Source of the DNA: Rhizobium herbae
GTDB lineage: Bacteria > Pseudomonadota > Alphaproteobacteria > Rhizobiales > Rhizobiaceae
Direction of reading: 5' to 3'
DNA: 64,000 nucleotides
Assembly: GCF_017873135.1 (NCBI RefSeq)
Contig: NZ_JAGGJV010000005.1
Coordinates: forward strand, 310,001 to 374,000
Shown one piece after another: positions 25,388 to 35,333 of this stretch (its first letter is position 1; every line of letters begins with the position of its first letter). The translations under genes were made by a program, and so were the position numbers. The notes under the pieces were generated by a model that made no database searches, had not been told where the DNA came from, and saw only the letters and a list, made by a program, of their open reading frames with translations.

Positions 25388-25688
25388 GAACAATGCTCTC
25401 CATTCGCGGGACGACGCGGATGCGTCGTCGGGTTAAAGATGGACGAGCGTGTTCGGAGAGCTGGAAGAAAGACCCACAAGACTGCACCGAGCACGCTCGA
25501 TGCGGTCCGACATCACAAGGGCATAATGCCTTAGTCAGAGGGGCCCGGCCCGCAAGAACTGGATATAGGCGCTGAACGGCCCCGCACAAGAACATGCGCC
25601 AAACCGCCACACCGGGGCGCGTCAAACGCATGTCATGCGGGGGCCGGAGATTGCCCCCGCAGTGTCTTTCATCCCACGAGCCTTGGGA
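25388..25688. other. Intergenic stretch without a recognised gene
   Basis: This stretch lies between the carbonic anhydrase start and the end of the aldo/keto reductase gene. The short open frames on both strands have no ribosome sites or family-like sequence. I see no terminator, repeat or RNA gene that I can support. Confidence 0.5.
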
Positions 25689-26522
25689 TCAGTCGGCCCT
25701 GTCCCAGTCGGGTGCCAGACCGCCGGGGCTGACGATGCGGCCGTTCGGGCGGGCCAGCTTGTGAATGGCGGCCATCTCGTCACTGGTGAGATCGAAATCG
25801 AAGATGTCGAAATTTTCCGGCAGCCGGCTTTCTGTCGCCGTCTTCGACAGGGCGATCACATCCTTCTGCTGGATCAGCCAGCGCAGCACCACCTGAGCGG
25901 CAGTCTTGCCATGCCTGGCGGCAATGTCCTTCAACAGCGGTTCGTTCGGCACCTTGCCATCGGCCATCGCATAGTATGCGGTGATCGACATGCCGGTGGC
26001 GCGGGCCGCATCCAGAACCTTCGTCTGGTCGAGATAGGGGTGATATTCGATCTGGTTGGTGGCAACAGGCGCTTCGCTGAGCGCCACCGATTGCGCCATC
26101 AGCGCGGTGTTGAAATTGCTCACGCCGATGTTCCTGACCTTGCCGGCCTTTTTCACGGCGTTGAGCGCGCCGATCTGCTCGGCCAGCGGCACGCCGCTGC
26201 TTGGCCAATGGAGAAGCAGGAGATCGACATAGTCGGTGCGCAGCTTCTTCAGGCTTTCATCGACGGAGGCGAGGAAATCGGCGTGCTTGTAGTTGTCGAC
26301 CCAGACCTTGGTGGTGAGAAAGATATCGCCGCGGGCAACGCCCGATGCTTCGATGGCCTCACCGACTTGCGCCTCGTTGCGATAGATCTGCGCCGTATCG
26401 ATATGGCGGAAGCCGAGCTTGATCGCCTGCGGCACGATGCGCAGCACGTCCGGGCCGGGCATGCGGAAGGTGCCGAAGCCGAGAACGGGGATATTGGCGC
26501 CGTTGGCGCTGACTGTCTGCAT
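25689..26522 (-). CDS. Aldo/keto reductase, 2,5-diketogluconate reductase-like
   Basis: A 277-residue NADPH-dependent oxidoreductase of the AKR barrel fold. Catalytic residues are visible: Asp and Tyr in RHIDTAQIYRNEAQVG, Lys in FLTTKVW, and His in LLLLHWPSSG. The nucleotide-binding end has VIALSKTATESRLPENF. The substrate class is probably small aldehydes or keto sugars. It is followed, in the same direction, by 96 bases and then the MFS gene start region upstream, so the two may be co-transcribed from the intergenic region at 27.8 kb. Confidence 0.9.
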   Translation of the reverse strand: MQTVSANGANIPVLGFGTFRMPGPDVLRIVPQAIKLGFRHIDTAQIYRNEAQVGEAIEASGVARGDIFLTTKVWVDNYKHADFLASVDESLKKLRTDYVDLLLLHWPSSGVPLAEQIGALNAVKKAGKVRNIGVSNFNTALMAQSVALSEAPVATNQIEYHPYLDQTKVLDAARATGMSITAYYAMADGKVPNEPLLKDIAARHGKTAAQVVLRWLIQQKDVIALSKTATESRLPENFDIFDFDLTSDEMAAIHKLARPNGRIVSPGGLAPDWDRAD

Positions 26523-26618
26523 GGGATTGTCCTTTCAGGGAGAAGACCCGGCGGCCGGCCGGGTCTGGAATGATCATCTATAGATGTGGCGTTTGCCGCC
26601 GGGATCAAGCGGCTTGAG

Positions 26619-27800
26619 TCAAGCGGCCTGGGCAAGGGCTTCCGGCTTGCGGTCGAGCATGCCGCTGATAACCGTCAGCACAAGCGCACCGGCAACCAGC
26701 ACCCCACCCACCCACGGCGTCGCCTGCAGGCCGAGCGGCGAGGCGACCACCAGGCCGCCGATCCAGGCGCCGGCGGCGATGCCGAGGTTGAAGGCGGCGA
26801 TGTTGAGCGCCGAGGCGACATCGACGGCGCCGGGGCGATGCTGCTTGGCCAGCTGCACGACATAGAGCTGCAGGCCGGGCACGCTGGCAAACGACAGGAA
26901 GCCGAGGGCTGCGAGCGTGACGAGCGCCGGGATCGCCGAGACCGAGGTGAAGGTGAAGATCACCAGCACGGCAGCCTGGGCGGCAAACAGCCAGGTGAGC
27001 GCCTTCACCGGATTGCGGTCGGCTATGCGGCCGCCGATGATGTTGCCGGCGGCGATCGCCAGGCCATAGAGCACCAGCACGAGGCTGACGGAGGAGGCGG
27101 CAAAGCCGGTGACGTCCTGCAGCATCGGCGCGAGGAATGTGAAGGTGACGAAGGTGCCGCCATAGCCGAGCGCCGTCATGCCGAAGACCAGCAGCAGGCG
27201 GCCCGAGCCGAGCACGCGGATCTGGTCGAGAATGCTGGCAGGTGCCGCCTTCGACAGGGTCGAGGGCAGGAGCAGGGCAATTGCGGTCAATGCGACGGCA
27301 CCGAGACCAGCGACGGCCCAGAACGTGGCACGCCAGCCGAATGTCTGGCCGATGAAGGTGCCGAGCGGAACGCCGGTGACGATGGCGACCGTCAGCCCCA
27401 TGAACATCAGCGCGATGGCCGAGGCGCGGCGGTTTTCCGGCACCAGATCGGCGGCAATCGTCGCGCCAACGGAGAAGAACACGCCGTGCGCGAACGCCGA
27501 GAGGATGCGGGCAACGAGCAACGTCTCGTAGGAGGGGCTCAGCGCTGCCATGGTATTGCCGGCGATGAACAACGCCATCAGGCCGAGAAGCAGCGGCTTG
27601 CGTTCGATCCGGCCGGTGAGCGCGGTGAGGATCGGTGCGCCGAAGGTGACGCCGAGCGCGTAGATCGAGACGATCAGGCCGGCGAGCGGCAGGGTGATGT
27701 CAAGATCGGTGGCGACGGTCGGCAACAGGCCGACAATGACGAATTCCGTGGTTCCGATCGCATAGGCCGCGATCGTCAGTGCGAAGAGGGCAAGAGGCAT
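26619..27800 (-). CDS. MFS transporter, AraJ/drug-efflux-like
   Basis: A 393-residue inner-membrane protein with about 12 helices. The start PLALFALTIAAYAIGTTEFV and the motif ITALTGRIERKPLLLGLM (motif A) place it with the DHA1 AraJ/PbuE/NepI-like exporters. The substrate is unknown. It is divergent from the LysR gene at 27966 with a 165-base control region, the classic arrangement for LysR-controlled efflux. It lies upstream of the aldo/keto reductase gene, perhaps in one operon. Confidence 0.88.
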   Translation of the reverse strand: MPLALFALTIAAYAIGTTEFVIVGLLPTVATDLDITLPLAGLIVSIYALGVTFGAPILTALTGRIERKPLLLGLMALFIAGNTMAALSPSYETLLVARILSAFAHGVFFSVGATIAADLVPENRRASAIALMFMGLTVAIVTGVPLGTFIGQTFGWRATFWAVAGLGAVALTAIALLLPSTLSKAAPASILDQIRVLGSGRLLLVFGMTALGYGGTFVTFTFLAPMLQDVTGFAASSVSLVLVLYGLAIAAGNIIGGRIADRNPVKALTWLFAAQAAVLVIFTFTSVSAIPALVTLAALGFLSFASVPGLQLYVVQLAKQHRPGAVDVASALNIAAFNLGIAAGAWIGGLVVASPLGLQATPWVGGVLVAGALVLTVISGMLDRKPEALAQAA

Positions 27801-27965
27801 GGGAACACCTTTGTCGCCGGTGGGAGGCCGGACGTGTTGGTGGCGGCAGGCCGGATATCCGGGCCGTCATGGGTTTCGTTGAGCGGAATATGGGCCAAAG
27901 CCACTTGCGCGATAATCCATAGGAATGGATAAATGACTGTGAAATGAATTCACAAGGATAGCCGC

Positions 27966-28862
27966 ATGGACAACCGGGCAGGCGAAATGGAGGTCTTCGT
28001 CGCAGCGGCGGAGCTGAAGAGTTTTTCCGCGGCAGGCCGCCGGCTGAAGCTGTCGCCGTCGGCCGTCAGCAAGCTCGTCACGCGCATCGAGGACCGGCTC
28101 GGCACGCGCCTGCTGGTGCGCACCACGCGGTCGCTGCTTCTGACGCCGGAGGGCGACATCTATCTCGGCCGCGCCCAGAGGATATTGGCTGACATCGCCG
28201 AGACCGAGCAGCTTGTGGCCGGAGGCGGTCGCGCGACGCCGCGCGGCCTGTTGCGTGTCAATGCCACGGTCGGCTTCGGCGAGCGCTATATCATGCCGCT
28301 TGCCGGCGAATTCCTGGCGCGCTATCCCGAGGTGCGGCTCGATCTGTCCTTGAGCGACGGCATCATCGACCTGATCGAGGAGCGTACCGATATCGCCATC
28401 CGTGTCGGACCGATGCGCGATTCAAGCCTGAAAGCGCGAAAGCTTCTCGAAAGCCATCGCATCACGGTGGCAACACCGGATTATCTCGCGCGCTGCGGCA
28501 CGCCGCAACGCCCGGACGATCTCCTCGCCCACAATTGCATCACCTTCACCTTCGGCAGAACCCCCGGCGAATGGCTGTTCCGCGATCCGACGAACGGTTC
28601 GCTCTATACCCGGCCGGCGCCCGGCAATGTGCAGGCGTCGAGCGGCTCGATCGCCCGCAATCTCTGCCTGACGGGGCTCGGCATTGGCCGCATCGGCAAA
28701 TTCCATGTCGAGCCTGATATCGAAAGCGGCAGGCTGGTCGAGGTCTTGAAGGACTACAATCCGCATGAGCCGGAACAGGTCCATGCGGTCTTCGCCGGCC
28801 ACGAGCATCTGGCAGCCCGCATCCGTGCCTTCGTCGACTTCCTGGTCGAAAAGATGGAGTAA
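27966..28862 (+). CDS. LysR-type transcriptional regulator
   Basis: A 298-residue regulator. The winged helix at residues 1-60 has FVAAAELKSFSAAGRRLKLS and a SAVSKLVTRIEDRLGTRLL recognition region. The effector domain starts near residue 90 (GLLRVNATVGFGERYIMPL). The pattern resembles the DmlR/CrgA-like branch. The ATG follows CACAAGGATAG. It is divergent from the MFS exporter and probably activates it in response to the exported compound. Confidence 0.9.
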   Translation: MDNRAGEMEVFVAAAELKSFSAAGRRLKLSPSAVSKLVTRIEDRLGTRLLVRTTRSLLLTPEGDIYLGRAQRILADIAETEQLVAGGGRATPRGLLRVNATVGFGERYIMPLAGEFLARYPEVRLDLSLSDGIIDLIEERTDIAIRVGPMRDSSLKARKLLESHRITVATPDYLARCGTPQRPDDLLAHNCITFTFGRTPGEWLFRDPTNGSLYTRPAPGNVQASSGSIARNLCLTGLGIGRIGKFHVEPDIESGRLVEVLKDYNPHEPEQVHAVFAGHEHLAARIRAFVDFLVEKME

Positions 28863-28880
28863 TACGAGACTTGATATGGG

Positions 28881-28903
28881 CGGGCGGCGCTTGTCCGCCC
28901 GCG
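28881..28903. terminator. Hairpin between convergent genes
   Basis: GCGGGCGG and CCGCCCGC form a perfect 8-bp stem around a 7-base loop, in the 52 bases between the LysR gene and the convergent exported-protein gene. It lacks a strong T tract. Confidence 0.45.
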
Positions 28904-28914
28904 GACAACCGGGA

Positions 28915-29406
28915 TTATTCGGCTGCCTTCAGCGAGGTGATCATCGCCTGCAGTTCCGGTCCGTGCTGTTCCTGCATGCCCTTGGTGCCCCAATAGGTGA
29001 TGACCAAGATCTTGCCGGGCTTCGGCGACACGAAAGTCAGGCTGATGCTGACGTCGCCGTCATTGTCCTTGCCGTCCCAGTCGAGGCTGGTCGCCTTCAT
29101 GCCGTTGAGTTCGCCGTTCGATTCCTTCTGGGTGGCGAGATCCACCGTCACGCCGCTTTTCTTGAGGAATTCGACGCAGGCATCGATCACTTCCTGCGTG
29201 CCTTCCTCGTCGGTGACATCGATGGAGAGATAGATCGCATCGTCGCCGGCATTGGCCTCGATACCGGAATCGGTTTCCTTCGGTCCCCAGCTGTCGGGAA
29301 TGGTGATCGACGCGACCGGTTCGTCGCTTGGAAAGTCCAGGGTCGCGGCATAGGACACGGCGGGCAGAAACGCGGCAAAGAACGCTGCTGTGATCAGTTT
29401 TTTCAT
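28915..29406 (-). CDS. Hypothetical periplasmic protein
   Basis: A 163-residue protein. The signal peptide MKKLITAAFFAAFLPAVSYA ends in a good Ala-X-Ala site, so the mature protein is periplasmic. The rest (DFPSDEPVASITIPDSW, SLDWDGKDNDGDVSISLTF, KILVITYWG) has the alternating strand pattern of small DcrB/DUF1795-like domains, but I do not assign the family firmly. It stands alone. AGGAGGTAAC precedes the start. Confidence 0.7.
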   Translation of the reverse strand: MKKLITAAFFAAFLPAVSYAATLDFPSDEPVASITIPDSWGPKETDSGIEANAGDDAIYLSIDVTDEEGTQEVIDACVEFLKKSGVTVDLATQKESNGELNGMKATSLDWDGKDNDGDVSISLTFVSPKPGKILVITYWGTKGMQEQHGPELQAMITSLKAAE

Positions 29407-29747
29407 GGGGGTTACCTCCTCATTGGTTCAGTTGAAGGGCTGATATCGTCGGGTTCATCAAGGCGATTTCGCCGGCGCAAACCGGAACGGGTGCCGTCTC
29501 AGTCCTGCCCGTCGGCATTAGGCCCTGGCAATGTCAAGAAGGTTCCCCGGTCAATAGAAATAGCCGAAATTTCGGCGGGCATCGGGTCCAACTTTGGGGC
29601 AAATCGCACTTGGTCCTGATCATCCTGCGGCACGCTGAAAGGGGTTTGTGCTGTATGGTGAATGCGGCGCTTGACTGGCCGGATCGCTCTGGCAATTTGG
29701 CAGTGAGCAGATACATCCGTTTTCAGACACGCGTAGAGTCCCGCCAA
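29407..29747. other. Intergenic stretch upstream of chaC-like gene
   Basis: This region between two divergent genes holds no recognised gene. An open frame continues upstream of the ChaC start to 29610 but has no ribosome site or family sequence. A TTGACT at 29675 could be a -35 element for the ChaC gene; no convincing -10 follows. Confidence 0.4.
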
Positions 29748-30464
29748 ATGCCCAAACCGAGAAGCATGTCCCTGACGCCCGATCTCGTGGCGCTGTGCCA
29801 CAAGGAGCTGGCCGATCAAGGCCCGGACGGGCGATGGACGGCAATCAGCGATGCGCAATACAAACAACTCGCGGAAGCGCTCGAGCGGCAGAGCCATGGC
29901 GAGCCGCTCTGGGTTTTTGCCTATGGCTCGCTGATCTGGAAGCCGGAGTTTGAAGCGATCGACAAGCAGCGGGCGACGGCCTTCGGCTGGCACCGGTCCT
30001 TCTGCCTGCATATCAACCGCTGGCGCGGCTCGTACGAGCAGCCGGGCCTGATGATGGCGCTGGAGCGCGGCGGGCGATGCGACGGCGTCATCTATCGCCT
30101 GCCGGACAGCGACCGCGCCGCGCAGATCGAACGCATGCTGCGGCGGGAAGTCAGCGCCGTTGAAAATGTCGATTCGGTCCGATGGCTGCCGGTCAAGTCC
30201 GAGAGCGGTCCGTGCAGGGCGTTGGGCTTCTGGGTCGGGGCGACAGGCGAACGGATACTGTCCCGCCGGCCGCTGGATGAAGTCGCGGGCATCCTGGCGC
30301 GGGCTTGCGGACATCTCGGCTCCTGCGCCGAATATCTCTACAACACCGTTTCGCATCTCGAGGATTTCGGCATTCACGACCGCAATCTCTGGCGCCTTCA
30401 GCAGCTCGTGGCCGAGGAGATCAGAACGATTCATCGAGAAGCCATCACCTCGGAGGCTTGTTGA
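29748..30464 (+). CDS. ChaC-family gamma-glutamylcyclotransferase (glutathione-specific)
   Basis: A 238-residue cytoplasmic enzyme that breaks glutathione into 5-oxoproline and Cys-Gly. The substrate loop is clear (FAYGSLIWKPEFE), as are the SFCLHINRWRGSYEQPGL region, GVIYRLP, and a Glu in LRREVSAVEN that fits the catalytic position. The C-terminal ~40 residues are helical. I chose the ATG at 29748; in-frame starts at 29610 and 29655 are less likely. It is convergent with the EF-G-like gene. Confidence 0.9.
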   Translation: MPKPRSMSLTPDLVALCHKELADQGPDGRWTAISDAQYKQLAEALERQSHGEPLWVFAYGSLIWKPEFEAIDKQRATAFGWHRSFCLHINRWRGSYEQPGLMMALERGGRCDGVIYRLPDSDRAAQIERMLRREVSAVENVDSVRWLPVKSESGPCRALGFWVGATGERILSRRPLDEVAGILARACGHLGSCAEYLYNTVSHLEDFGIHDRNLWRLQQLVAEEIRTIHREAITSEAC

Positions 30465-30574
30465 GAGCTGCGCAAACCGGACACCCGCGCACGGATCATC
30501 GGGAGGATGGTTGCCATGCTCGCGCGCGGCGAACCCATACACCCGCCGCGCAGGGTTAAGCAGCCATGGCCATC

Positions 30575-32536
30575 TCAGTGCTCGGCCCGCTGCGCCCCAT
30601 GTGCCCTGACGATGGCGTCCGCTTCCTTGCCGTACATCTCCTCGAAATGATCGAAGGTCTTGGAAAAATGGCCGATCCCTTGCGTCGCTGACCGCAGCGA
30701 TCGCGCCAGTTCGTCGAGCGCGCCGCCGGGAACGAGAGCCCGGAAGATATCCCATCCCTTTGCGCCTTCGTCCCGGTCGAAGCCGAGAACCTGGCCCTTG
30801 AGGGCCGAGACGATCTGCACGAGGCTGCCCGAATAGATCGACGGAATGTGAATTTCGCCGCGATAGACCGGCTGCATCAGCACGGCCGCTCCCTCCGACA
30901 ATGCTTGCCGCACGCCCATCTTCGATGCGGAGCGGAACGCATGTTCCGAGCTGTCGACGGCATGGTGCTGGCCGTCGGTCAGCGTCACGCCGACATCGAT
31001 GACCTTGAAGCCAAGCGGCCCCTTGTCCATGGCCTCGCGTGCACCGGCCTCCACGGCGGGGATATAGTTGCGCGGAACGACGCCGCCCTTGACGGTTTCG
31101 CCGAAGGTAAACCCCTGGCCACGATCGTTGGGATGGATGGTCAGTTTCACGTCGGCGAATTGCCCGGCGCCGCCGGTCTGCTTGCGGTGGCGGTAGTGAA
31201 CCTCCGCCGGTTTCGAAATCGTTTCCCGGTAGATCGGACTCGGCGTCCGGTCGGTGACGGTGACGTGAAAGACGTCCGATAGGGTCCTGCAAAGCTCGCG
31301 CAGATGAACCGGCCCCTGGACGCAGACCATCTGGGCGCCGGTCCCTTCCTCCTGCCTGACCTTCAGGCCGCGATCCGTCTCCGACAGTTTGGCCAGGGTT
31401 TCGGAAAGCTTGTTCTCGTCGCGTTCGCTGCCCGGAACGAGGATCCTTTCCAGCATCGGCGTCGGCGCCGCCGTCCATTCCGGCGGGGGTACCGACGCAT
31501 CGGATGTCAAAAGTGCCGGGACGGGCAGGTGGTCGGACTTGATCGTGGCGAAGAGATCGCCCGCTGCCGGCGAAAGCGCCGAACTGGACTTGCCGTTCGC
31601 GGGATCCTGGACGGCGCCCAGTCCGGATCCGCCAAGCGATATTCCCTGTCTGAGCCCGCCGCTCAGCGCGCGGACAAGCACGGTCTTGCCGACGTTCTGG
31701 CGATGGTAGGCGTGAAAGCTCACTGCCGCCAACCTGTCCTTGTCGACATTGCCTGCAAGGGCAAGACGCTCGCGAAGCGCATCCACCGGCGGGGCCTCGT
31801 GGCGCAGCGCCTTCATCAGCCGCATCATGCCGTTGCCATGGCTTGCCGCACCGATCAGGACCGGGATGATCTTGTTTTCGCGAAGCACCCGCGTGGAGAT
31901 GGCATAGAGCGCCTCGCTCGGCGGCTCGCGGTCTTCGATCAGTTCTTCCAGGAGCCCGTCGTCGAATTCGGACAGGTGTTCCAGCAGTTCGGTGCGTGCC
32001 TCGCTTTCGCGCTCGGCTGCGCTTTCCGGGATGGCGATCAGCGCCGACGTCTGCCCTTCGCGGTAGCGCCATGCCCGCTCGGAAATCAGGTCGCAGCTGC
32101 CGACGATCCTGTCGCCCTCGCGGATCGGCACCTGGCGCAGCAGCAGCGTATGGCTGGCATAGTCCTGAAGGGCTGCGATCACGTCCCTCAGCCGCCCCCT
32201 CGGCTCGTCCATCCGGTTGACGAAGAGAATGCAGGGCGTTCCCGAAGCTTCGATCACCCTGAGATAGGGTGCCGCGAGCACGGCCTCTTCTGGCGTCGGC
32301 GAGACGCACAGGATGCAGGCGTCGCTGGCCAGTAGCGCATGCTGCGCATGCGCCAGCGCCTCGTTGAGACCGGGCGCATCCAGCGCGCACCACGCCTCGT
32401 TTCCGAAGGTGAATTCGGTGAGATTCAGGCCATACGGAGAAATGGATTTTCTCGGCGCTCCCTCCAGCGAGCCGAGCTTTTCCACGATTGTCGATTTTCC
32501 GGTCTGCGAGGGTCCAAGTACAGTAAAGCAGCGCAT
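30575..32536 (-). CDS. Elongation factor G-like translational GTPase, FusA2-type
   Basis: A 653-residue GTPase built like EF-G but diverged and shorter than FusA (about 700). G1 is GPSQTGKST at residues 8-16. G3 is DAPG instead of DTPG, and G4 is NRMD instead of NKxD. Domains II to V follow, including a domain III/IV region with GQFADVKLTIHPNDRGQGF and NYIPAVEAGAREAM, and a domain V with GEIHIPSIYSG. The changes in the G motifs mean it is probably not the housekeeping factor. The ATG at 32536 has GGAGG 7 bases upstream. Its role is unknown; stress translation or ribosome rescue is a guess. Confidence 0.88.
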   Translation of the reverse strand: MRCFTVLGPSQTGKSTIVEKLGSLEGAPRKSISPYGLNLTEFTFGNEAWCALDAPGLNEALAHAQHALLASDACILCVSPTPEEAVLAAPYLRVIEASGTPCILFVNRMDEPRGRLRDVIAALQDYASHTLLLRQVPIREGDRIVGSCDLISERAWRYREGQTSALIAIPESAAERESEARTELLEHLSEFDDGLLEELIEDREPPSEALYAISTRVLRENKIIPVLIGAASHGNGMMRLMKALRHEAPPVDALRERLALAGNVDKDRLAAVSFHAYHRQNVGKTVLVRALSGGLRQGISLGGSGLGAVQDPANGKSSSALSPAAGDLFATIKSDHLPVPALLTSDASVPPPEWTAAPTPMLERILVPGSERDENKLSETLAKLSETDRGLKVRQEEGTGAQMVCVQGPVHLRELCRTLSDVFHVTVTDRTPSPIYRETISKPAEVHYRHRKQTGGAGQFADVKLTIHPNDRGQGFTFGETVKGGVVPRNYIPAVEAGAREAMDKGPLGFKVIDVGVTLTDGQHHAVDSSEHAFRSASKMGVRQALSEGAAVLMQPVYRGEIHIPSIYSGSLVQIVSALKGQVLGFDRDEGAKGWDIFRALVPGGALDELARSLRSATQGIGHFSKTFDHFEEMYGKEADAIVRAHGAQRAEH

Positions 32537-32736
32537 GGGCGGTCCTCCACCTGCCATAAGCTCAATTCTCGGCCATCACAGGATGCCCTGAACCGGCGCA
32601 AGGCGCCAGAGGGGGATTTTTTATGGGACGGGTTGAAGGGGCGGCTGCTCCGTGAAGGTCGACAGGTCTCGGTCGGGCGGGGCCTGTAGACGAGAGGATC
32701 GTCAGCGCGGAAAATGCGAGGCGACGAAAGATCGGT

Positions 32737-32979
32737 TTATTCCTCTTGAGACGAGGTATCCGGTTCGTCCGACTGTTTTTCCGGCCAGCCTGCGAGCGCA
32801 CAGGCGACCAGACAAAAGCTGGACCAGACGATGGCGACGGTCGGAAACCAGGCAAACGTGGCGTTGTCGATATAGTCGTGGCGGATCAGCTGGGTCCATA
32901 TCACCATGATGACATAGGCACCGGCCAGCGCCAGAACCGGCAGCGCCAGCATGCGTTTTACAAAGAAAGTCCAGGTCAT
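32737..32979 (-). CDS. Small hypothetical membrane protein
   Basis: An 80-residue protein with two predicted membrane helices (LALPVLALAGAYVIMVIW and FPTVAIVWSSFCLVACALAG) and a short acidic tail (SDEPDTSSQEE). The ATG at 32979 follows GGAGAGAACGG; a longer frame to 33090 lacks that support. It has no recognisable family. It lies between the EF-G-like gene and the Tam gene, all on the minus strand but with gaps too large for a tight operon. Confidence 0.65.
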   Translation of the reverse strand: MTWTFFVKRMLALPVLALAGAYVIMVIWTQLIRHDYIDNATFAWFPTVAIVWSSFCLVACALAGWPEKQSDEPDTSSQEE

Positions 32980-33111
32980 CCGTTCTCTCCGATCCCCCAG
33001 GCAGGATATTTCGACGGAGAAAATAATCAATACCCTAGATTGTAACGGCGTGAAATAAAACCGACGCCCCAGCGTTCGGACATCATGCAATTCTCCCGCG
33101 GCCGGCCCGGT

Positions 33112-33882
33112 TTACCGCTTGACCGCGACCACGAACAATCGCGGGAATTTGAGCAGCACCCGTCCATCCGCAAGCGGCGGGTAGGCGTCACGGATGTGGT
33201 CCAGATAGGCGGAAAGATAGGTCTCGCGTGCATCCGGCGGCAGGACGTCGAGATAGGGACGAAGGCCGGTGCCCTTCACCCATTCGACGATCGCGTCGGC
33301 ATTGGCCAGCCGGTGGTAGTAGATCGTGTGCCAGACGTCGATCTTGATGGATTTTGCCGTCAGCCTGTCGAGATAGGCGGCAGGTGCCGGCAGCGGATCG
33401 CGGCGTTGGCTGCCGTTGGCATAGAATTTCGAGAAACGCGCGTCCTCCGCCAGATCGCGCATCGAGGCATGCGACGGCTCGTCCAGATTATCCGGCATCT
33501 GCACGGCAAGCGTTCCGCCGGGGATCAACTGGTCCATAAGCCGGTCGAGAATGGCCAGATGGTCCGGCAGCCATTGAAAGACGGCGTTAGCGAAGAGCAG
33601 CACGGCGGGCTGGGGCGGCGTCCATTCCGCCAGGTCGCCCTTTTCAAAACGCGTATGCGTCAGGCGCTTGCGCGCCGCGGTCAGCATGTTCTCGTCGCTG
33701 TCGATACCGGTCAGCAGATAGGCGGGGAACCGGTCGTGGATCAGTTCCGTCGAATTGCCGGGGCCGCAGCCGAGATCGTAGAGCGGGCCATCCGGCAGGT
33801 TGGGAATCTGGTCGAGCAGGTCGCGGGCCGGCCGCGTGCGTTCGTCCTCGAATTTCATATATTGTTCGGCAGACCAGGACAT
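33112..33882 (-). CDS. tam: Trans-aconitate 2-methyltransferase
   Basis: A 256-residue SAM-dependent methyltransferase that detoxifies trans-aconitate by methyl esterification in the cytoplasm. The SAM-binding motif is [15 protein letters not shown]; motif II is [21 protein letters not shown] and [10 protein letters not shown] are characteristic of Tam. The length equals the E. coli enzyme closely. It starts 17 bases after the haloacid dehalogenase stop, so the two are in one operon. Confidence 0.93.
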   Translation of the reverse strand: MSWSAEQYMKFEDERTRPARDLLDQIPNLPDGPLYDLGCGPGNSTELIHDRFPAYLLTGIDSDENMLTAARKRLTHTRFEKGDLAEWTPPQPAVLLFANAVFQWLPDHLAILDRLMDQLIPGGTLAVQMPDNLDEPSHASMRDLAEDARFSKFYANGSQRRDPLPAPAAYLDRLTAKSIKIDVWHTIYYHRLANADAIVEWVKGTGLRPYLDVLPPDARETYLSAYLDHIRDAYPPLADGRVLLKFPRLFVVAVKR

Positions 33883-33899
33883 CTCTTCTCCCGTGGTGT

Positions 33900-34550
33900 T
33901 TAGAGGCTTTCCAGCGACGGCAGGATCAGCGATGGACCGAAATCGGCATATTCGTCGGGCATGTTGCTGCGGTTGATCCAGACGGTGCGGAAGCCGAATT
34001 TGGTGGCGCCGGCGATATCCCAGCGGTTGGAGGACTGGAAAGATACTGCGTCGGGATAAAGCCGGTAGGTGGTCGTCACCATGTCGTAGACCGCAGGGGC
34101 CGTCTTGAAGGATTTGACCGCCTCGACCGAAAAGATATCGTCGATGATCAGATCAAGCCCCGCCTTCTTCACCGCCGATTGCAGCATCTGCGGCGTGCCG
34201 TTCGACAGGATGGCGATGCGCGCGCCGCGATCCTTCAGGTGTTTCAGCACACCAGGCACTTCCGGATAGCAGTCGAGATGCCAGTAGGCGTCGAGCAATG
34301 CGGCCTTCAGCTTGCGGTCGGCGGAGGGGAAACGGGCAAAGGCGTAATCCAGCGACTGTTCGGTCAGCGTCCAGAAGTCGGTATAGCTGCCCATCAGCGT
34401 CCGGATCCAGGAGTACTCGAGCTGCTTGGCCCGCCAGAGATCGGAAAAGGCCTGGCCGTCCGGACCCATCGCAACCGCATGCTTGCGCACCGCCGCGTGC
34501 ACGTCGAACAGCGTGCCGTAGGCATCGAACACATAGGCCGCATGAGACAT
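33900..34550 (-). CDS. Haloacid dehalogenase, type II (L-2-haloacid dehalogenase-like)
   Basis: A 216-residue HAD hydrolase. The nucleophile Asp is in [11 protein letters not shown]. The Ser/Asn of motif II is in [10 protein letters not shown], a Lys follows in AVKSFKTAP, and the diagnostic [15 protein letters not shown] lies near the end. This set is typical of type II L-2-haloacid dehalogenases, which remove halide from 2-haloacids to give 2-hydroxyacids; the natural substrate may differ. It is first in the operon with tam. Confidence 0.9.
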   Translation of the reverse strand: MSHAAYVFDAYGTLFDVHAAVRKHAVAMGPDGQAFSDLWRAKQLEYSWIRTLMGSYTDFWTLTEQSLDYAFARFPSADRKLKAALLDAYWHLDCYPEVPGVLKHLKDRGARIAILSNGTPQMLQSAVKKAGLDLIIDDIFSVEAVKSFKTAPAVYDMVTTTYRLYPDAVSFQSSNRWDIAGATKFGFRTVWINRSNMPDEYADFGPSLILPSLESL

Positions 34551-34763
34551 AAAACCCTCCCGTCATTTCCGTCGCGCCAACTTACCCACGAGTCTCCTTC
34601 AAAATGCGAAAGAGGCACGGCAGCGCATTGATTGATCGCATTTTTCCGCCGCTGTGCCTTGTCGGCCGGCAGGCATGATACGATCGCCGCTTGAATACGG
34701 TTCTTGGCCGGGATCATGTCAAAAATTTGTGCGATGCACAATCACTCTCGGTGGAAAGCCGGA

Positions 34764-35333
34764 TCAACTCTTCGCGGGTTTCCAGACCTTGGCGGGAAAA
34801 CGCAGCGCCTGCTTGGCCAATCGACCCTTGAGGCCGAGCATCGTGTCGCAGAGACCGGTCACATGCCGGTTCGGCTTGGCCTCCGGCCGCAGCGCGTGCA
34901 GCGCCGCGGCAGCCTCTTCGGGTTCCATGGTGCGCGCGAGAATGCCGAGCGTCAGCGCCGTCGAGCGGCCGATGCCGCGCAGGCAGTGGATGAGGAGATG
35001 CGCATCCTCCGGCAGGTTGTCGATGAAAGCGAAGGCCTGCTCGATATGGGCGGGCCGCGCCGCATCCGGCTCGTCCGGATCTGTGACATCGCCGAACAAC
35101 AGTTCCAGGTGCCGCTCCGCCGGCAGATCGATCATCGACAGAAGCTTGGTTCCCGGCGCGCGGATGGAGATCAGATGGCTCGGCGCCCATAGAGCCTTGT
35201 TGTGCCGCGCCTCCGTCTGCGAGGCAACGATCACCCGGACCGGCCAGCCGTTCGGATGGGACGCATTGCTCGCAAGCAAGGGCTCATAGAGCGCATCCGC
35301 CTGCTTCTCCTGCCTTCCCGCCGCAAGTGCCAT
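34764..35333 (-). CDS. Dual-specificity or tyrosine phosphatase-like protein
   Basis: A 189-residue cytoplasmic protein of the cysteine phosphatase fold. The P-loop HCLRGIGRSTAL (C-x5-R) lies near residue 116 and a candidate general acid Asp lies in GDVTDPDEPD. The pattern is that of the rhizobial protein tyrosine phosphatases of unknown substrate. The start at 35333 is supported by GAGGTGAGCC. It stands alone. Confidence 0.82.
   Translation of the reverse strand: MALAAGRQEKQADALYEPLLASNASHPNGWPVRVIVASQTEARHNKALWAPSHLISIRAPGTKLLSMIDLPAERHLELLFGDVTDPDEPDAARPAHIEQAFAFIDNLPEDAHLLIHCLRGIGRSTALTLGILARTMEPEEAAAALHALRPEAKPNRHVTGLCDTMLGLKGRLAKQALRFPAKVWKPAKS

Noticed and set aside
29499-32393. A 964-codon open frame on the minus strand across chaC and the EF-G-like gene
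   Set aside because: It lies partly in another frame of the EF-G-like gene and antisense to chaC; it is rich in Arg and Pro as expected from GC-rich shadows and has no domain.
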